Part shown: positions 44,706 through 56,936 of the stretch, in pieces
Numbering within the stretch: position 1 is the stretch's first letter
Layout: every line of letters begins with the position of its first letter
NCBI GenBank assembly: GCA_029378245.1
Contig: JARKIF010000012.1
Coordinates: forward strand, 434,001 to 498,000
Length of the DNA: 64,000 bases
Reading direction: 5' to 3'
Source of the DNA: Roridomyces roridus
Taxonomy: Eukaryota; Basidiomycota; Agaricomycetes; Agaricales; Mycenaceae
The notes under the pieces: model-generated
What the model saw: only the letters and a program-made list of their open reading frames with translations
Databases searched by the model: none
What the model was told of the DNA's origin: nothing
Position numbers and translations under genes: made by a program

Positions 44706-46011
44706 TTACTTGGCAGCTCCTGGGAGGTGTGGTCGAAAGAAAGGGCTTTCCATGATCCAACCCGTTTCCTTGCTTGAAAATTTCAACTTCCCCGCCCCAT
44801 GCACCAATGGCAGCCGCGCAGCCGTCGTTGCTCCAACTCCCCGCGAGCTGACCTGTGCATCCTGAATCCAGCAGATGTGCAACTCGCAAAGCCGCGCAAG
44901 GTTTACCAGTATCCCATCCACTTGGTCGTACAAAGCCGACAACTCAGCTTTCCCCGATGCGGTTAGGTAGTCTTGCGACGGGTGCTCGAGGAGGATGTTG
45001 ATCTGCTCGATGTTCGGCAGGGAGGCGGGGAGGCGGGCGAGGGTCCGGAGTATGCATATGCCGATGCAATTTTTTGATGATATTGTCAGGGTGCGAATGC
45101 GAAGGTTCGGGGTGGAAGGGAGGGGCAACGATTTATCGAAATTTTTAGCTCGGGGGTCTGGTAATTATGAGCGAGTGGAGTGGAAGCGGAACAACGTCAA
45201 CTTGGAACTTACACTGAAAGTGAAGCATCAAATGCTCCAAAGAAAGTGAGCAGGATTCCACCAGCGGCTCCGAATCGCCAAACGTGTCCGTTGTCGAGTC
45301 GAAGGCGGTGATTTCAAACTGCCGCAGATTGAAGCTGCCGGCGGAGGCTGCAGTGAGGATCAGGGCGTTCACGGGGACAGCCATGGAGGTCATCTGCGTG
45401 TAACGGACGAAGAGGCGACAAAGCGGAGAGGCAGTTCCACGTCTTTGGTATGGGAAGACCTCCTCCCCCTCTTCCCCGGCTATGCCCACATTCATTAGGG
45501 AAACCTGCTCGTACGACAGCAGCGCATGGCGGATGATAGATGACGGCACACCCCGACAATTGTGCAGCGCCAGAAATTTGAGACTGGGTAGTGAAAGTAG
45601 GTCCACGACGATGGCCCGGAAGGCCGCAGGGCAGGCGACCCACCCCATGTCGACGTACATAAAGGCCAGTCCGAGATGTGTGAGGTCCTTGAGGAGGGGA
45701 AAGAACTTCTCCAAGGGGGCTCGTTGGTCCTCACGAAAGAAGCTCACGTCACAGAGGTGCAAAGCGTGGATGTACGTTGCGAGCCGTGCGTTCGAGAATG
45801 ATAGCTCGAGAAATCCCTCCACCCCAAGTTGGCCGTTTTCATAAAGGAAAGTCAGCGAGCGGAAGAGCTGCCGCTGGAAAGGTTCGCGGAAGGAGCGAGA
45901 TACAAGCGCGCATGCGCTGAGCGAGGCGTAGTCCTTGGGCTCTGTCCATGGCACGGGGGACAGTGCCTTGGCAATAGGGTCGATGAGATCGTATGGTAGT
46001 AACGGTGCCAT
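44706..46011 (-). CDS. F-box-like leucine-rich protein, intact copy 3
   Basis: Two exons (45213-46011 and 44706-45157; intron gtaagt...ccag) encode 416 residues. The N-terminal F-box-like segment is MAPLLPYDLIDPIAKALSPV, then LSACALVSRSFREPFQRQLF and RSLTFLYE. The rest is irregular leucine-rich sequence: LLKDLTHLGLAFMYVDMGWV, LLSLPSLKFLALHNCRGVPS, LRQFEITAFDSTTDTFGDSE, LPNIEQINILLEHP, LVNLARLCELHICWIQDAQV. Likely an SCF substrate receptor of a lineage-specific family; target unknown. It is the only uninterrupted member of the local array and about as long as the others would have been. The stop codon is at 44706-44708. Confidence 0.82.
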
Positions 46012-46139
46012 GGTGAGCGTTCAGGTGAGAGAGCAGTTTGCCCGCATGGTAATAGGCATCTATGATCTTACATATTTTGTCATTGCTGTCGAACAAAGAT
46101 GGAGTCCAGCGGCCAGCCTACGAGAGATGAAGAACGGGC

Positions 46140-46345
46140 TCAGGGCTGTACTGAGCTGTACTGCCAGCACTGAGCAAGCGGAAGAGCGCCGCCGGGTTCG
46201 CGGAAGGAGCGCGATACGAGGGCGGAAGTTGTGAGCGTGGCGTAATCTTTTAGATGCGCCCATGGCTCCGGGTTGGCTCGGGGACAGCGCCTCGACGACT
46301 GGCCAACGATTGAATGAGATCGCGTGGTGCGTGAGACATCATGCC
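46140..46345 (-). pseudogene. F-box-like copy 4, N-terminal remnant
   Basis: Short minus-strand similarity to the F-box start: EPWAHLKDYATLTTSALVSR, SFREP, just before the tropomyosin gene. Everything downstream of that segment is missing, and the sequence joins DNA matching the 5' flank of copies 1 and 3 (cattgctgtcgaacaaagat, 46081-46100). It corresponds by position to copy 2 in the other duplicated unit. Confidence 0.65.
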
Positions 46346-46417
46346 TGATGGCCGCCTGGTCCAAAAGCAGATTGTTTACTCGGCCAAACACATCGATATC
46401 CTCGTCCGCCACGAACG

Positions 46418-47063
46418 ATGACCGACAGAATCCGTGAAGTGCGTCGACGCGTGTCTGTGCTACCTCTTCACCAACCCATCGCTTCTCTATAGAAAATGAA
46501 CCAGCTCCGGGCAGAGGCCGACGGTGCGCTCACGCGCGCTGACGAGCTCGCAACCGAGAACAAGAGGCTGCAGCAGCAGCTGCTGGAGAAGGATCATGAG
46601 ATCACCTCGCTCAACGTCAAGCTCGGCAACCTAGATGCGGAGCTCTCAAAGGCGGAGGGTATCGTGACGGAGAGCAAAGCGGCTAGGGACGCGGGCGAGA
46701 CGAGCAAGATGACGAATGAGGGACTCGTCAGGAAGATCCAGCTCCTGGAGGAGGAACTCGATGCGGCGGAGAAGAACGTCAAGGAGACGGTCGAAAAGTG
46801 CGTGTTCCTTCCGGGCGTTTTTTTCAAGGCCTGATTGGGTGATACACACAGGCTGCGACAGGTCGACGTCAAGGCAGAGCATTTCGAGCGGCAGGTACAG
46901 CGCGTGGAGCAGGAGCGTGATCAGTGGGAGAAGAAACACGAGGTGCGTCGCGGTTCATCGCGCCCTTTGACGCCACTCACGTCTTACCTAGGAAGCGGAA
47001 GCCAAATTCAAGGAATCCAAGGCAGAGCTGGACGAGCTTGTCTCCACCATGGAGGGCCTCTAG
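46418..47063 (+). CDS. TPM1: Tropomyosin
   Basis: Four exons, 46418-46438, 46493-46797, 46852-46942 and 46992-47063, give 162 residues, matching fungal tropomyosins of about 161. Sequence: MTDRIREKMNQLRAEADGAL, ELATENKRLQQQLLEKDHEI, VRKIQLLEEELDAAEKNVKE, LRQVDVKAEHFERQVQRVEQ, EAEAKFKESKAELDELVSTM, EGL. A heptad coiled-coil pattern runs end to end with no interruptions. The seven-codon first exon was chosen because it supplies the canonical MxxIREKM start. Role: dimeric coiled coil that lies along formin-nucleated actin cables and is needed for cytokinesis and polarised growth. The 5' flank is shared with the remnant at 44258. Confidence 0.95.
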
Positions 47064-47547
47064 ACGTCATCCCACCCTTCTCTGGCATCCATTCACCATC
47101 ACGCACGCGACGACCCACTACTACGTTCTCTCTGTACCCAATAGGAATCTTTTTCGCTTTCTTACACCGTCATTACAACTTGCGTTCGCCAGCACGAGAC
47201 TGACACCACCCCGGGAAGGTTTCCCACTGGTAAGTACGTCTCTGGTATATCGGATAGACTAGGAGCGAGTTTCCTCGGTCCTGGTGGTAGAGGGGAGAGC
47301 GGAGCGTTTGCGACCGCAGCCGCAATGGACAATGAGCCTCTCTATGCGAGGGTTGAGGAGAGTATGGGCAGTTCGAGAGCCTTAGAGTGGAGGTACCGCT
47401 GAAATGCGGACTCTGCATCGTAGTGATGCGTCTTCATTCCTTCCCTGTATTCATCGATGCTCGGTGACTAGATTTCGTAGCTTTCCCGTCGTGACACAGG
47501 GAGACATGGAATATTCGACACAACTCGGAATACAAACAATACATTTT

Positions 47548-49425
47548 CTAATCTTGATGCCGCATGTCGGATTCAGCAGCCTCTATCAGTACGACGGCCA
47601 CTTCGGAACGCGGCTTGGTGCAAACATTCAAACGGGAGAGGCGAACTAGTTAATATCACAGTGGGATTAGCACAACACCCAGTCATCTCCGGATCTGTTT
47701 CTTACCAGACTAAAGCGCTAACGTACTCGTACGTTGGCTCAACCACCCGTCCTTGCTCGTCCACAGCTTTACTTATATCGAACGTTGCCAGGATAGAGGC
47801 GACTGTGATCCAAGCGACGAGGTGGCCATGTGGCGGCCGGGGCATTGTCCGTGATTGGAAGTTAGTGAATGCTGAACATACGTTAGAATGAAATTCCATA
47901 CCGCCGGCCAAAACCAAAGGCAGACTCTGGATCGGGGACGGCTGGATTGAGCCGGCCGTTGAGAAGGAGTCGCTCTGGATTGAAGGTATGGGGATCGGGG
48001 TACACGGTCTGTGTTGAAACTTGTTTGTGAGCTCACCAAGTGGAATCTGTTTGAAAACTCACCTCGTCGTGCTGCGTGCAGCAGGGCCCTGCTGTTCTCA
48101 TAAATACGAAAATAATCGCCTCGGAGCCACTTACCATGCGTTCCAAATCACAAGCGAGCCTGCCGGAAGCCTATATCCGCGAAATTCATCTTTGATCTTG
48201 AGCAGGCGGGGTATCGCTGGAGAAAACGGATCAAATAAGTCAACTGGGGAATACAACTCACCAACAGGCGTCACATTCTGCCACCTCAAAATCTCTTTCA
48301 CAATCGCCGAGACATACGGTAACTTGTCCCTTTCTTCGAATCGCGGTAGCCCTTCGGACCCTACAACCGAGTCAATGTCCGCCTGAGCTCGTCTCTGGGC
48401 TTCCGGGTTGGCGAGCATGCCGAGGACAAAGGTACCGAGAACGGACACGGTCGTGTCAGAGCTAGCTATGTACATGGTCCCGGCGATTTCGCCGATTCCT
48501 TGAACGTGGTGTTCTCGGTAAAATTGATTTGCTTGGTCTAACGCGATCAGGCGGTCTGCGACGAACGAGAGCGGGGCAATCCTGGATTCCATTTGGCGTT
48601 TGCTCTCCGCAAAGGGCCGCTAGAGCATTCCCCGGGCCAGTTTTTGCCATTCGCGAGCTTGACGTTTGAACCCTGCACCAGGGAACCAGGTGGGGATGTG
48701 TTTCAATATCGGGAATGTGTCCTAAAAATCGTTGGGTTGAATACGGTTCGCAAGTGCATGGAACTTACAACGAGATACCGTCCCGGGACAGCAGCGACTA
48801 CGACAGTCTAGATTGCCTCTTCTGCTAATGCGATGTACGGGTCATTGGATGGTTGAAGTTCGATACCGTATGTGAAGGAAATGATAAGCTCGGCAGCCAT
48901 TCTGTGCTCTTTAGACATGGTTAACCACTGAAGCTGCTCGCGCACTGCCTGAAATGACTGGAAAAGTCTTCCGGCGTATGGAGTAAATGTTTGAGGAGTG
49001 TGCGACTTGCGAGAAGTTCGTGGGTCTCGTATCTCCGAGCGGCTTTGAGGTTGAACGTCTGGTTGAACAGCCGGCGGTGAATTCGCCACTCGTCGCCTGG
49101 CGTGGTTTCAGCTGGATTTTGATCAAGGAGAGCTCGTACCATATTTCACAAATCCTGATGGCAATCGCTCTTTTGTTTCTCTTGGTGGAGGAAAGTGTGC
49201 GTACATACCAAGATTGAAATCCCAACCCATTAAATCATTGACCATTGGGAAATCGTCCCTGCACGGGCCTCAGAGTCTACATGCAGGGAAAAGGCGAAAT
49301 ACCCACCGATCCGAGTAGAGTGAAGACCGTTTCTCGAGGAGTGCATTTGTCGCATCCAAAGAGTTCTTTAAGCACAATGACTGATTTCCCAGCGAGATCC
49401 AAGTGAATTATGGTCCAAAACAGAA
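47548..49425 (-). pseudogene. Cytochrome P450 copy A, truncated and frameshifted
   Basis: P450 sequence with the usual order: IIHLDLAGKSVIVL, LLEKRSSLYSDR, helix-I MYIASSDTTVSVLGTF, K-helix KEILRWQNVTPVG (ExxR), AFGFGRR / CPGRHMATSS, ITVASILATFDISKAVDEQG and EPTYEYVSALV. The first exon with the membrane anchor and PPGP hinge is absent; similarity begins abruptly near 49425. A 4-base insertion follows VIVL. Single-base problems occur in AA at 47822-47823 (after ATSS) and in the last exon. Because the 5' exon and the 4-base change are not homopolymer effects, this copy is a real pseudogene. It lies head-to-head with the reductase gene. Confidence 0.8.
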
Positions 49426-49912
49426 GGGCAGATGGTGGTCCGCAGAAAGCCGAAGGTCGGATCTATGATGCGACACTTACAAACATGACGCATCATCATG
49501 ATCGGATGGCAACATCCATCCGCCACGTTCTTCCCTCAATGCTCATCTTGGTTCGGGGTTCGACCGCTCATGCCCGTGTCGAGTCAGCTTCATTCGGCCT
49601 CATATAAGCGGATTATAAAGCCAGCGTGCCTCGGAAGCTGTGGCTCAGTCGGACTTCCGACTCCGACTCAAGTTCTGTGTCCCCTCGGCTTAGAGTTGCT
49701 CTCAGTGCCGCCTCGGTAAGCCTTCGGCCCAGCTCAAGTCCACGCAATAAACCAGCCCTTTTCCCATCCCAAAGATAGACCTGGCGTCTTGTGGCCAATG
49801 GGATATTCCGCGTTCAGCTTCGACTTTGACCCCTCCGCTCGGGTCGCCTTCACTGGCCGAAGACGACAACTTGAGGCAACGTCACCGGCACTCTTTGGTA
49901 GGCGTCTTGTGG

Positions 49913-49920
49913 TATATAAG
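49913..49920 (+). promoter_or_regulatory. TATA box of the adenylate-forming reductase gene
   Basis: tatataag lies 58 bp upstream of the ATG at 49971, nearly the same spacing as for the laccase-like gene. Confidence 0.6.
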
Positions 49921-49970
49921 AGCTCATTGAGTGTAGCCAAGGACACTCAACGACTGAAACAACTCACTCA

Positions 49971-52900
49971 ATGTCCAACGTACCGCCTCCTCTCGACTGT
50001 ACTCTCAGCCTCGACGAGATAATTGATTTCCACATCTCTCACAACAACCTCGACGCTGCTTTCTCGTTCGCAGATGCCCAGGGCAACATCACCGACATCA
50101 GCCACTTTGAATTCGCCAGAGCGGCTCACCGCGTCGCTCATATCCTCCGGCCTCAGCGGTTGGGTCCGGAAGGACAGGTGCTGACAATCCTAGCATTGAC
50201 AGATTCCTTGATCTACCAGACGCTCGTCGCTGGCTGCATCAAGGCTGGCATCGTGGTAAGTTTCATCCGGGAATCTGTCGTATGTCGTTCTGAATGCTGT
50301 TCTCAAGCCCTTCCCCATCTCACATCGAAACTCTTCAGCCGGGGTCCTGCATCTCCTGAACACCACCAAGTCGCATCGTCTGTTGATCACCAAGGCCTCG
50401 CTGGGGCCTCTGACCGACGGCATTTCCGCGGACCTCGCAGCTCTGAGCGTGCCCTACGATCTTTCGGTCGAGGAGATCCCGCTCTTGGGGCAAATCTACC
50501 CTCATCTTGGACATGAATCGCCCTCAGACGTGTTCATATCATACCCCAGTCCCGCTACACGCACGCCTTTGGACACAGTTGCGCTGTATCTTCACTCGAG
50601 CGGTGGGTGAGACATTCCTCTCATTCTTCACATTCTGAATGGGACTGGCAGGCAGCACCGGTTTCCCGAAATCAATTCCGGAAACACATCGGACGCTTCT
50701 GCACTACGCCGCGATGGGTAAGCTCCACCACTCCCTTCCACTTGGAGCCCGTTCAAGCCGATTCCCAGACGCCCTCTTTGAGGCCCGCGAACTTGCACCC
50801 CGCCAAGCCGTCGGCGCTCTCCCCTCCTTCCACGCCCTTGCCATGGTCGAACAATTCATATTCCCGGTCCTTACGGGTGGCATTGCATGCATCTATCCGC
50901 CCACCTCCCTGCCAATGGAATATCGCATCCCAGTGGTTCCCACCGCCGAAAACGCCATCGAGAACGCCCGAAGAGCAAAGGCGAACGGAATCATCGCTGT
51001 GCCTGCGATGATTTTGGAGTGGGCGGCGGAGGAGAAGCATGTGGAGTATCTGAAGACGTTGAACCTATTGACTTATACGGGTGGACCGCTCGCGGAACGG
51101 GTTGGAGATAAGCTTGTGAAAGACGGTGTGAATCTTGTCCCCATCTACGCAGCGACGGAATGTGAGCATCTTGTATTCCTTGAGAACAGATGCTGACCAT
51201 TTGTAGTTGGAACCGCGAGTATCATCAAGCGTCACCAGAAGGAGGTAGAAGCGGGCGAGTGGACCTGGTTGCGATTCAGTGACCGGGTACATGTTCGGTG
51301 GATGCCGCAGGGCGATGGGACGTTCGAGTGCCAGTTCTTGGTAAGTTTCTTCTGGTCGGATGTTGGGTCTATCTCTGAGACTATTGCTTTAGACGATGCC
51401 AGAGACCCACCAAGTCGCCGTTGAGAATCTCCCAGATACCAAGGGCTACTCGACCAAGGATTTGTTCCAGCGCCATCCGACCAAACCTGATCTGTTCAAG
51501 ATGTACGTCCTTTCCTATTTCCGTTATTCTCAGCTTACAATCTTGAAAACCAGCGTGGGCCGTCTCGACGATGTCCTCATCATGGCCAATGGCGAGAAGA
51601 CGGTCCCTGGACCAATGGAAGACGTGATGATGTCCTCCCCACACATCCGCGGTGCTATAATGTTTGGACGCGAGCGCAACCAGATCGGTGTACTCATCGA
51701 ACCGCACCCTCAGCAAAAGGTGGATCCGTCGGACGAGAAGCAGGTGGCTGAATTCCGGAATTTGATCTGGTGAGCGGTTGTGAGGGAGTGTCTATAAGAT
51801 GCTAACAAAACATCAGGCCAGTAATCCAAGAGGCCAACGAGAACGCGCCTTCCTTTGCGCGGATTTACAAGGAGATGATTTTGGTCACCCAACCCAGCAA
51901 GCCTATGGTGCGTGCACCGAAAGGCACGGTGATCAAGAAGTCGACTTGGGCCTTGTATGACGCTGAGATTGACGCTCTGTGAGTTTTCCTACCTTTCTTC
52001 TTTGATGCATGGCTGACTTTTACCCAGATACAACACAATCGAAGCGAGCAGTAACGCCGGAAGCAACGTCGAGCCACCAGTCTCGTGGACTGAGAAAGAC
52101 CTTGAACCCTGGCTGAAGACGCACGCGAGCCAACTTGCGGACCGCTCCATCCAGGCTGGCGACGATCTCTTTGACCAGGGCTTCGACAGTTTGAACGCAA
52201 CCTTCCTGCGACTCCGCATTGTGGGCGCGCTGAGGAACTCGGAGCACAAGGAGGCGGCTGCCAAGATCCCGCAGAATATCGCCTACTCGCACCCGTCTAT
52301 TCAAGACCTCACAGCCGCAATTGCACAGCTGGTGCGAGGCGGCGACGCGGCGTCTGACTCGATCGACGATCACAAAGCAGCTGTGGAGGCCATGATTTCG
52401 AAGTACACCCAGGGATTCGACTGGCCCATTCACCTCACTGCAACGACGCCTCGATCTTCGGATGCGGTCGTTCTCTTGACTGGCACGACAGGAGCGCTGG
52501 GGTCCCATATTCTCGCGATGCTGCTGGAATCCGCTTCGGTTCAACGGGTCTATGCTTTCAATCGGCGAGGCCGGACAGCCATCTCTGAGCGGCAGAGCGA
52601 TGCCTTTGTTGATCGGGGCCTGAATACGGAACTTCTCTCCTCTGGGAAGCTGGTATACCTTGAGGGTGACACGGCCAAGGGCGATTTATCACTACCGGCC
52701 GACGTCTGGACAGAGGTAAGAACTCCTTTCGTGGTGGTCTTAACCGACTGCTCACTCTTCGCCAGCTTCGCGCCACGGTCACCGTGATCATCCACAACGC
52801 CTGGATGCTCGATTTCAACAAGAAGCTTTCCTCGTTCGAGGCGCATATCAAGGGAACGCGAAATCTGATTGATTTGGCGCGCTCCTCTCCCCACGCCGTC

Positions 52901-53703
52901 CGCTTTCTGTTCACGTCCTCCATCGCCTCGGCACAAGGCTGGGATCAATCTCGCGGTCCATTTCCTGAGGAGTTGCAGCTCGACGCGAGTGTTGCAGTCG
53001 GCAACGGGTATGGCGAGGGTAAATACACCTCTGAACGGGTAGGTCTTCCTTACCTTGATTCAACCTCAATTTTAACACAAATTGTAGATTCTCGCCGCAT
53101 CTGGGCTCGAGGCAACCTCGTTCAGAATCGGTCAAGTCAGCGGCGCCACAAGTAGCGGAGCTTGGTCGACAACGGACTGGGTCCCAGCCATCGTGAAATC
53201 CAGCCTCGCACTCGGTGCGTTCCCATCCGATTCTTCCAGTCTCGTCGCATGGCTCCCTGCGGAAGCCGTCTCTGGCGCCATTGTTGATGCAGCGCTCGCC
53301 ACGGCAATCCCACCCTTCGCAATCAACTTGGTGCACCCGCGTCCAGTTCCGTGGGACCTCGTCATGTCGAGCATGGCGGAGTCTGCAAAGATACCGCTCA
53401 AACCTTTCGCCGAGTGGGTGAAGGATATCCGGGACCGGGCGCCAAATGCGACTGCGGAGGATTTAGAGAACATTGTGAGTCGATTTTAATTGCTCCGCAT
53501 CATCCAAACTGACGTAATTCTCAAAGCCTGGGATCAAGCTGCTCGATTTCCTCGCAGCTGCGGCGGCGGGTCAAGCTAACACGGAATTTTCGACCACCCA
53601 AGCGCAGCAGTTGAGTGACTCGACGAGGCTTCTCGAACCGTTGAATGAGAACGATGCACGGCGCTGGATGGAATATTGGAGAGGGAAGGAGTTCATACAG
53701 TAA
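49971..53703 (+). CDS. Adenylate-forming reductase (A-PCP-R, NRPS-like)
   Basis: Multidomain carboxylic-acid reductase of basidiomycete type, roughly 1,050 residues in about a dozen exons, all joining in frame. Adenylation domain: LYLHSSGGSTGFPKSIPETH (P-loop), PPTSLPMEYRIPVVP, LLTYTGGPLAERVGDKL, YAATEFGTAS, GRLDDVLIMANGEKTVPGP. Carrier domain: DDLFDQGFDSLNATFLRLRI with the phosphopantetheine serine. Reductase domain: VVLLTGTTGALGSHILAMLL (Rossmann), VIIHNAWMLDFNKKLSSFEA, FTSSIASAQGW, GYGEGKYTSERIL (YxxxK). There is no condensation domain. The family activates an acid as adenylate, loads it on the carrier and releases it as aldehyde with NAD(P)H. The substrate cannot be read from sequence; aryl acids or amino acids are known for relatives. 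It is flanked by P450 genes, suggesting a biosynthetic locus. Confidence 0.9.
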
Positions 53704-54308
53704 TCCACTGTAGACAATAATAATGTATATTTATATATGCTCATTTCGAATTCCTCTTACAAGACTGGGCGGACGCATCCAAGATTGAACAAAATCAAAC
53801 CGTGACCCGTCTCAGGCAGCGAGCTTCATGATGATGTCTGCCTTCAAGAAGTACATAAATGTATTATGACACCAGGAATCTATGTAACTGCTATGGCAAT
53901 TTCTGAGCCCAGTTGGAAGTTGCAGGGTCGAACAGATATTCGAACCGTGTGAAATCAGAGTGATGATCAGATGTGGCTCGCTGGTATCAGTCACATGATC
54001 AAACCCTTCATCCCGTCCATGCCAAGTCTCGCAACACTTCGGAAGGCCATCGGCCGCCTCAACCACCCAAGGCTATGACCTAACCGCGTGCTGGAATGAA
54101 ACCGAAACTAGTGGTGTGAGTCATATGTTACAGTAAGTACACACTAAGTACTACTCGAGGTTCAGCCTTCCTCGAGGTCTTTAAAACTTATACCACTTGG
54201 CTTAACCCCACAAACATCACTCATCAGCGCTCCTCGAATTCCACATATTTAGACGAAACTGCACTGCGAATGGTACAACAGAATAACCCTCCTTGCCCAT
54301 CCCAGACT
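53704..54308. other. Spacer between reductase and P450 B
   Basis: Convergent 3' ends on both sides. About 600 bp with no supported gene; an AT-rich stretch (ataataatgtatatttatata) directly after the reductase stop probably belongs to its 3' end region. Confidence 0.45.
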
Positions 54309-56385
54309 CTAAGCGCGACGCGTGTCTGTATCGGCCGACTGGATGAGAGCCGCCGCCTTCGACGAACGGGGCTCAATAACGCATTTGAAAGGAAGTGGTT
54401 CGCTACAAGCAAACGAGTCAGCAACTTCAAGGCCCAGTGGTTGTTATAAGTACCTGATAATGGCTGATGTATACTGATAGGATGGCTCGCATCCCACAGC
54501 TTTCTTTATGTTGAGGGTGGCGAGCATGGAGGTGACTGTAATCCAAATTGACGACGTGGCCATGTGACGCCCGGGGCATAGCCTGAGATATATATTACCC
54601 TCCGTGAGTAGAAGAAGCAAGGATCGTACCGCCGTCCAAATCCAAAAGCAACTCCGGGGTCTCGAACGGAAGGATCGAGTCGGCCGTCTGGCAGGAGGAA
54701 ACGCTCAGGTTTGAAAGCGTGGGGATTGGGGTACACCGTCTCGTCGTGGAGAAGCCCCCTTTCATGCGCGTCAGTTGGATCGTAAGAACAGAATGGGGCG
54801 ACGCACCATGCATTCCCGATAACAACAGACCCTGCAGGGATTCTGTATCCCTTATATTCGTCCTCGACTGTGAGAAGACGGGGTACAGCTGAAAACGAGT
54901 AAGAAACATGCAACAAGAAAATTGGATGCGAACCCATCGGCGTCACGTTGTTCCACCGCAGCACCTCGTTGATGAGAGCGCTCACATACGGCAACGAATC
55001 CCGATCTTCAAAGGTAGGCAACGCATCGCCGCCTATAACCGAGTCGATTTCCGCTTGAGCCTTACTTTGTGCCTCGGGATTTGAGAGCATGGCAAGGACA
55101 AAGGTACCCAAAGCGGAGACAGTAGTGTCGGCGCCACCGACATACATTGTCGCCGCTGTTGACCTTACGTGGCGCTCTTGGTAGAATACGGGCTCAGTGG
55201 CGTCCTTGGAGGCGTTCAGGGCGTCCGCCGTGAATGACGAGGGGGCGATCCCGGATTCCTGATCCAATTGCTTGGTTGCGTAAAACTGAATGAGGAGAAC
55301 GCACCATTTGACGTTTGGTCTCTGCAAAAGGAAGCTCAGCCATGTTCCAGGACAATTTTCGCCATTCTCGAGCTTTGCGCTTGAAGCCGGCGCCCGGGAA
55401 CCAGGATGGTACGTGTTTAAGAATGGGGAAGGTGTCCTGCGCCGGCAGAGATGATTCGCTGTTTCTATAGTAGCTCCCAAAAACTCACCACAAGATACAG
55501 CCCAGGCACGAGAGCGGCGGCCCAGGTGTGGACCGCATCCTGCGCCAATGTCACGTAGGGATCTTTCGACGGCAGAACATCAATCCCGTATGTGAATGCC
55601 ATGGTCAGTTCGCCGGCCATCCTAGTGGAATTTTCAACGTACGGACCAAAATGAAAGAGAGAATTGGGACACGTACTGCCGAAAGTGTGCAAAGAACGCG
55701 TCTGGGTCGCTGACCATCCGTTTGAGGAGTTTCCGAGTTGCGAGTTGTTCATGCGGCTCGTATTTCCGGGAGGTCTTGAAGCTGAGTGCTCGATTTGCAA
55801 GACGACGATGAATTCGCCAATCGTCGCCTGAGATGGTCATCTCGTCGGAAAGGATTTCACAAGGAACCAACAGTACCTACCGTATTTCATCGTTCCTGGT
55901 ATTTGTCAGTCACCATGCAGCTGCTCCGAGGGATATTTCAAACCGATAGTAAAACTCCAACCCATTAAATCGTTCACCATGGGGAGACTATCCCTGCAAT
56001 TGAAATCAGAGACGATAACAAGTATCCGGGAGGTGTGGTATACTTGCCTGTCCGAGTAGATTGCAGACCGCTTCTCGAATAAGGCTGTCGTAGCCTCGAA
56101 TGAATTCAAGATGACGATTGACTTCCCAACCAGGTCCAAATGTATGATGTCGGAGTCTTGCAGTTGATTTCAGTGTATCGGCGAATCCGGACAGCAGGAC
56201 GTACTATATTCTTTACTCAATCGGGCGTACGCCTCCCATGGAAAGGTGGACGGTACATTGAAGAGGTTACCGACAATGGGAAGTTTTCGGGGGCCTGGAG
56301 GAAGAGGGAGCCTGGAGCGTCGGCGACTCGACAGTAGGGCCGCAACGAGTATTCCTGCGGCAAGTAACAGGAGGGAAGTGGTCAT
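54309..56385 (-). CDS. Cytochrome P450 copy B
   Basis: Start MTTSLLLLAAGILVAALLSS, a membrane anchor, then a basic patch and hinge RLPLPPGPRKLPIVGNLF. Further exons: SDIIHLDLVGKSIVILNSFE, KRSAIYSDR, DSLPMVNDLMGWSF, DDWRIHRRLANRALSFKTSR, MAGELTMAFTYGIDVLPSKD, WFPGAGFKRKAREWRKLSWN, helix I MYVGGADTTVSALGTFVLAM, K-helix INEVLRWNNVTPMG, PERFLLPDGRLDPSVRDPG and FGFGRR|LCPGRHMATSSIW, with an intron inside the haem loop. It ends IEPRSSKAAALIQSADTDTR, RA. One intron begins with GC (gcaagt). No frame break was found, so it is probably functional. An ER-anchored monooxygenase; similar sequences are often labelled O-methylsterigmatocystin oxidoreductase-like, but the substrate is unknown. A dispersed copy of its 3' end lies at 24530-24895. 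Confidence 0.86.
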
Positions 56386-56936
56386 GTTAGTGAAGGAAGG
56401 TGTCTAATGTCATGAGGTCGTATGCCTCGCATTTATCAGACTCCGCGGGAGAACGGGGAAGTTGGAACGTAAGATGTGAGGTGTCAGGCGATCCCACATC
56501 GTACGGGCATTTCACCCACACACTCCCCGAGAAACATGGAAGTTTTGCGGGGTGGCGCGGCAGTTGGGTATGTTATGAATGCCGCTGGTAATCGAGTCTG
56601 AGAGCTCCGCCAAGTTGCCCAAGCATTCCTCAGCGTATCCACTTTTGGTCCGGCGAAGTCAACGCCTTTGTGCGATACCGCGTGGAACAGACTCAAAGCA
56701 CATAGATAGCCTGAGAGAGCACCATAATTGGGAGCCAATGAACGAGGACTAGTAGGGTTTTAAGGAGGGGAGACAAAGAAGAGATATCATATTTTGATCC
56801 GACTTCATCCGGGACTTGATACACTTGGATAAGTAGTGGTTCAAAAACATAGCGGATCTCTCCTGGAACTATTTTCACAGCCTACAATGGTTACGCTCCG
56901 TTTCTCAATGGGGCCCTTTGTCGATTCAATGATGAT
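56386..56936. other. Spacer between P450 B and P450 C
   Basis: Upstream flank of copy B and downstream flank of copy C. No supported gene or repeat was found in about 550 bp. Confidence 0.4.
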
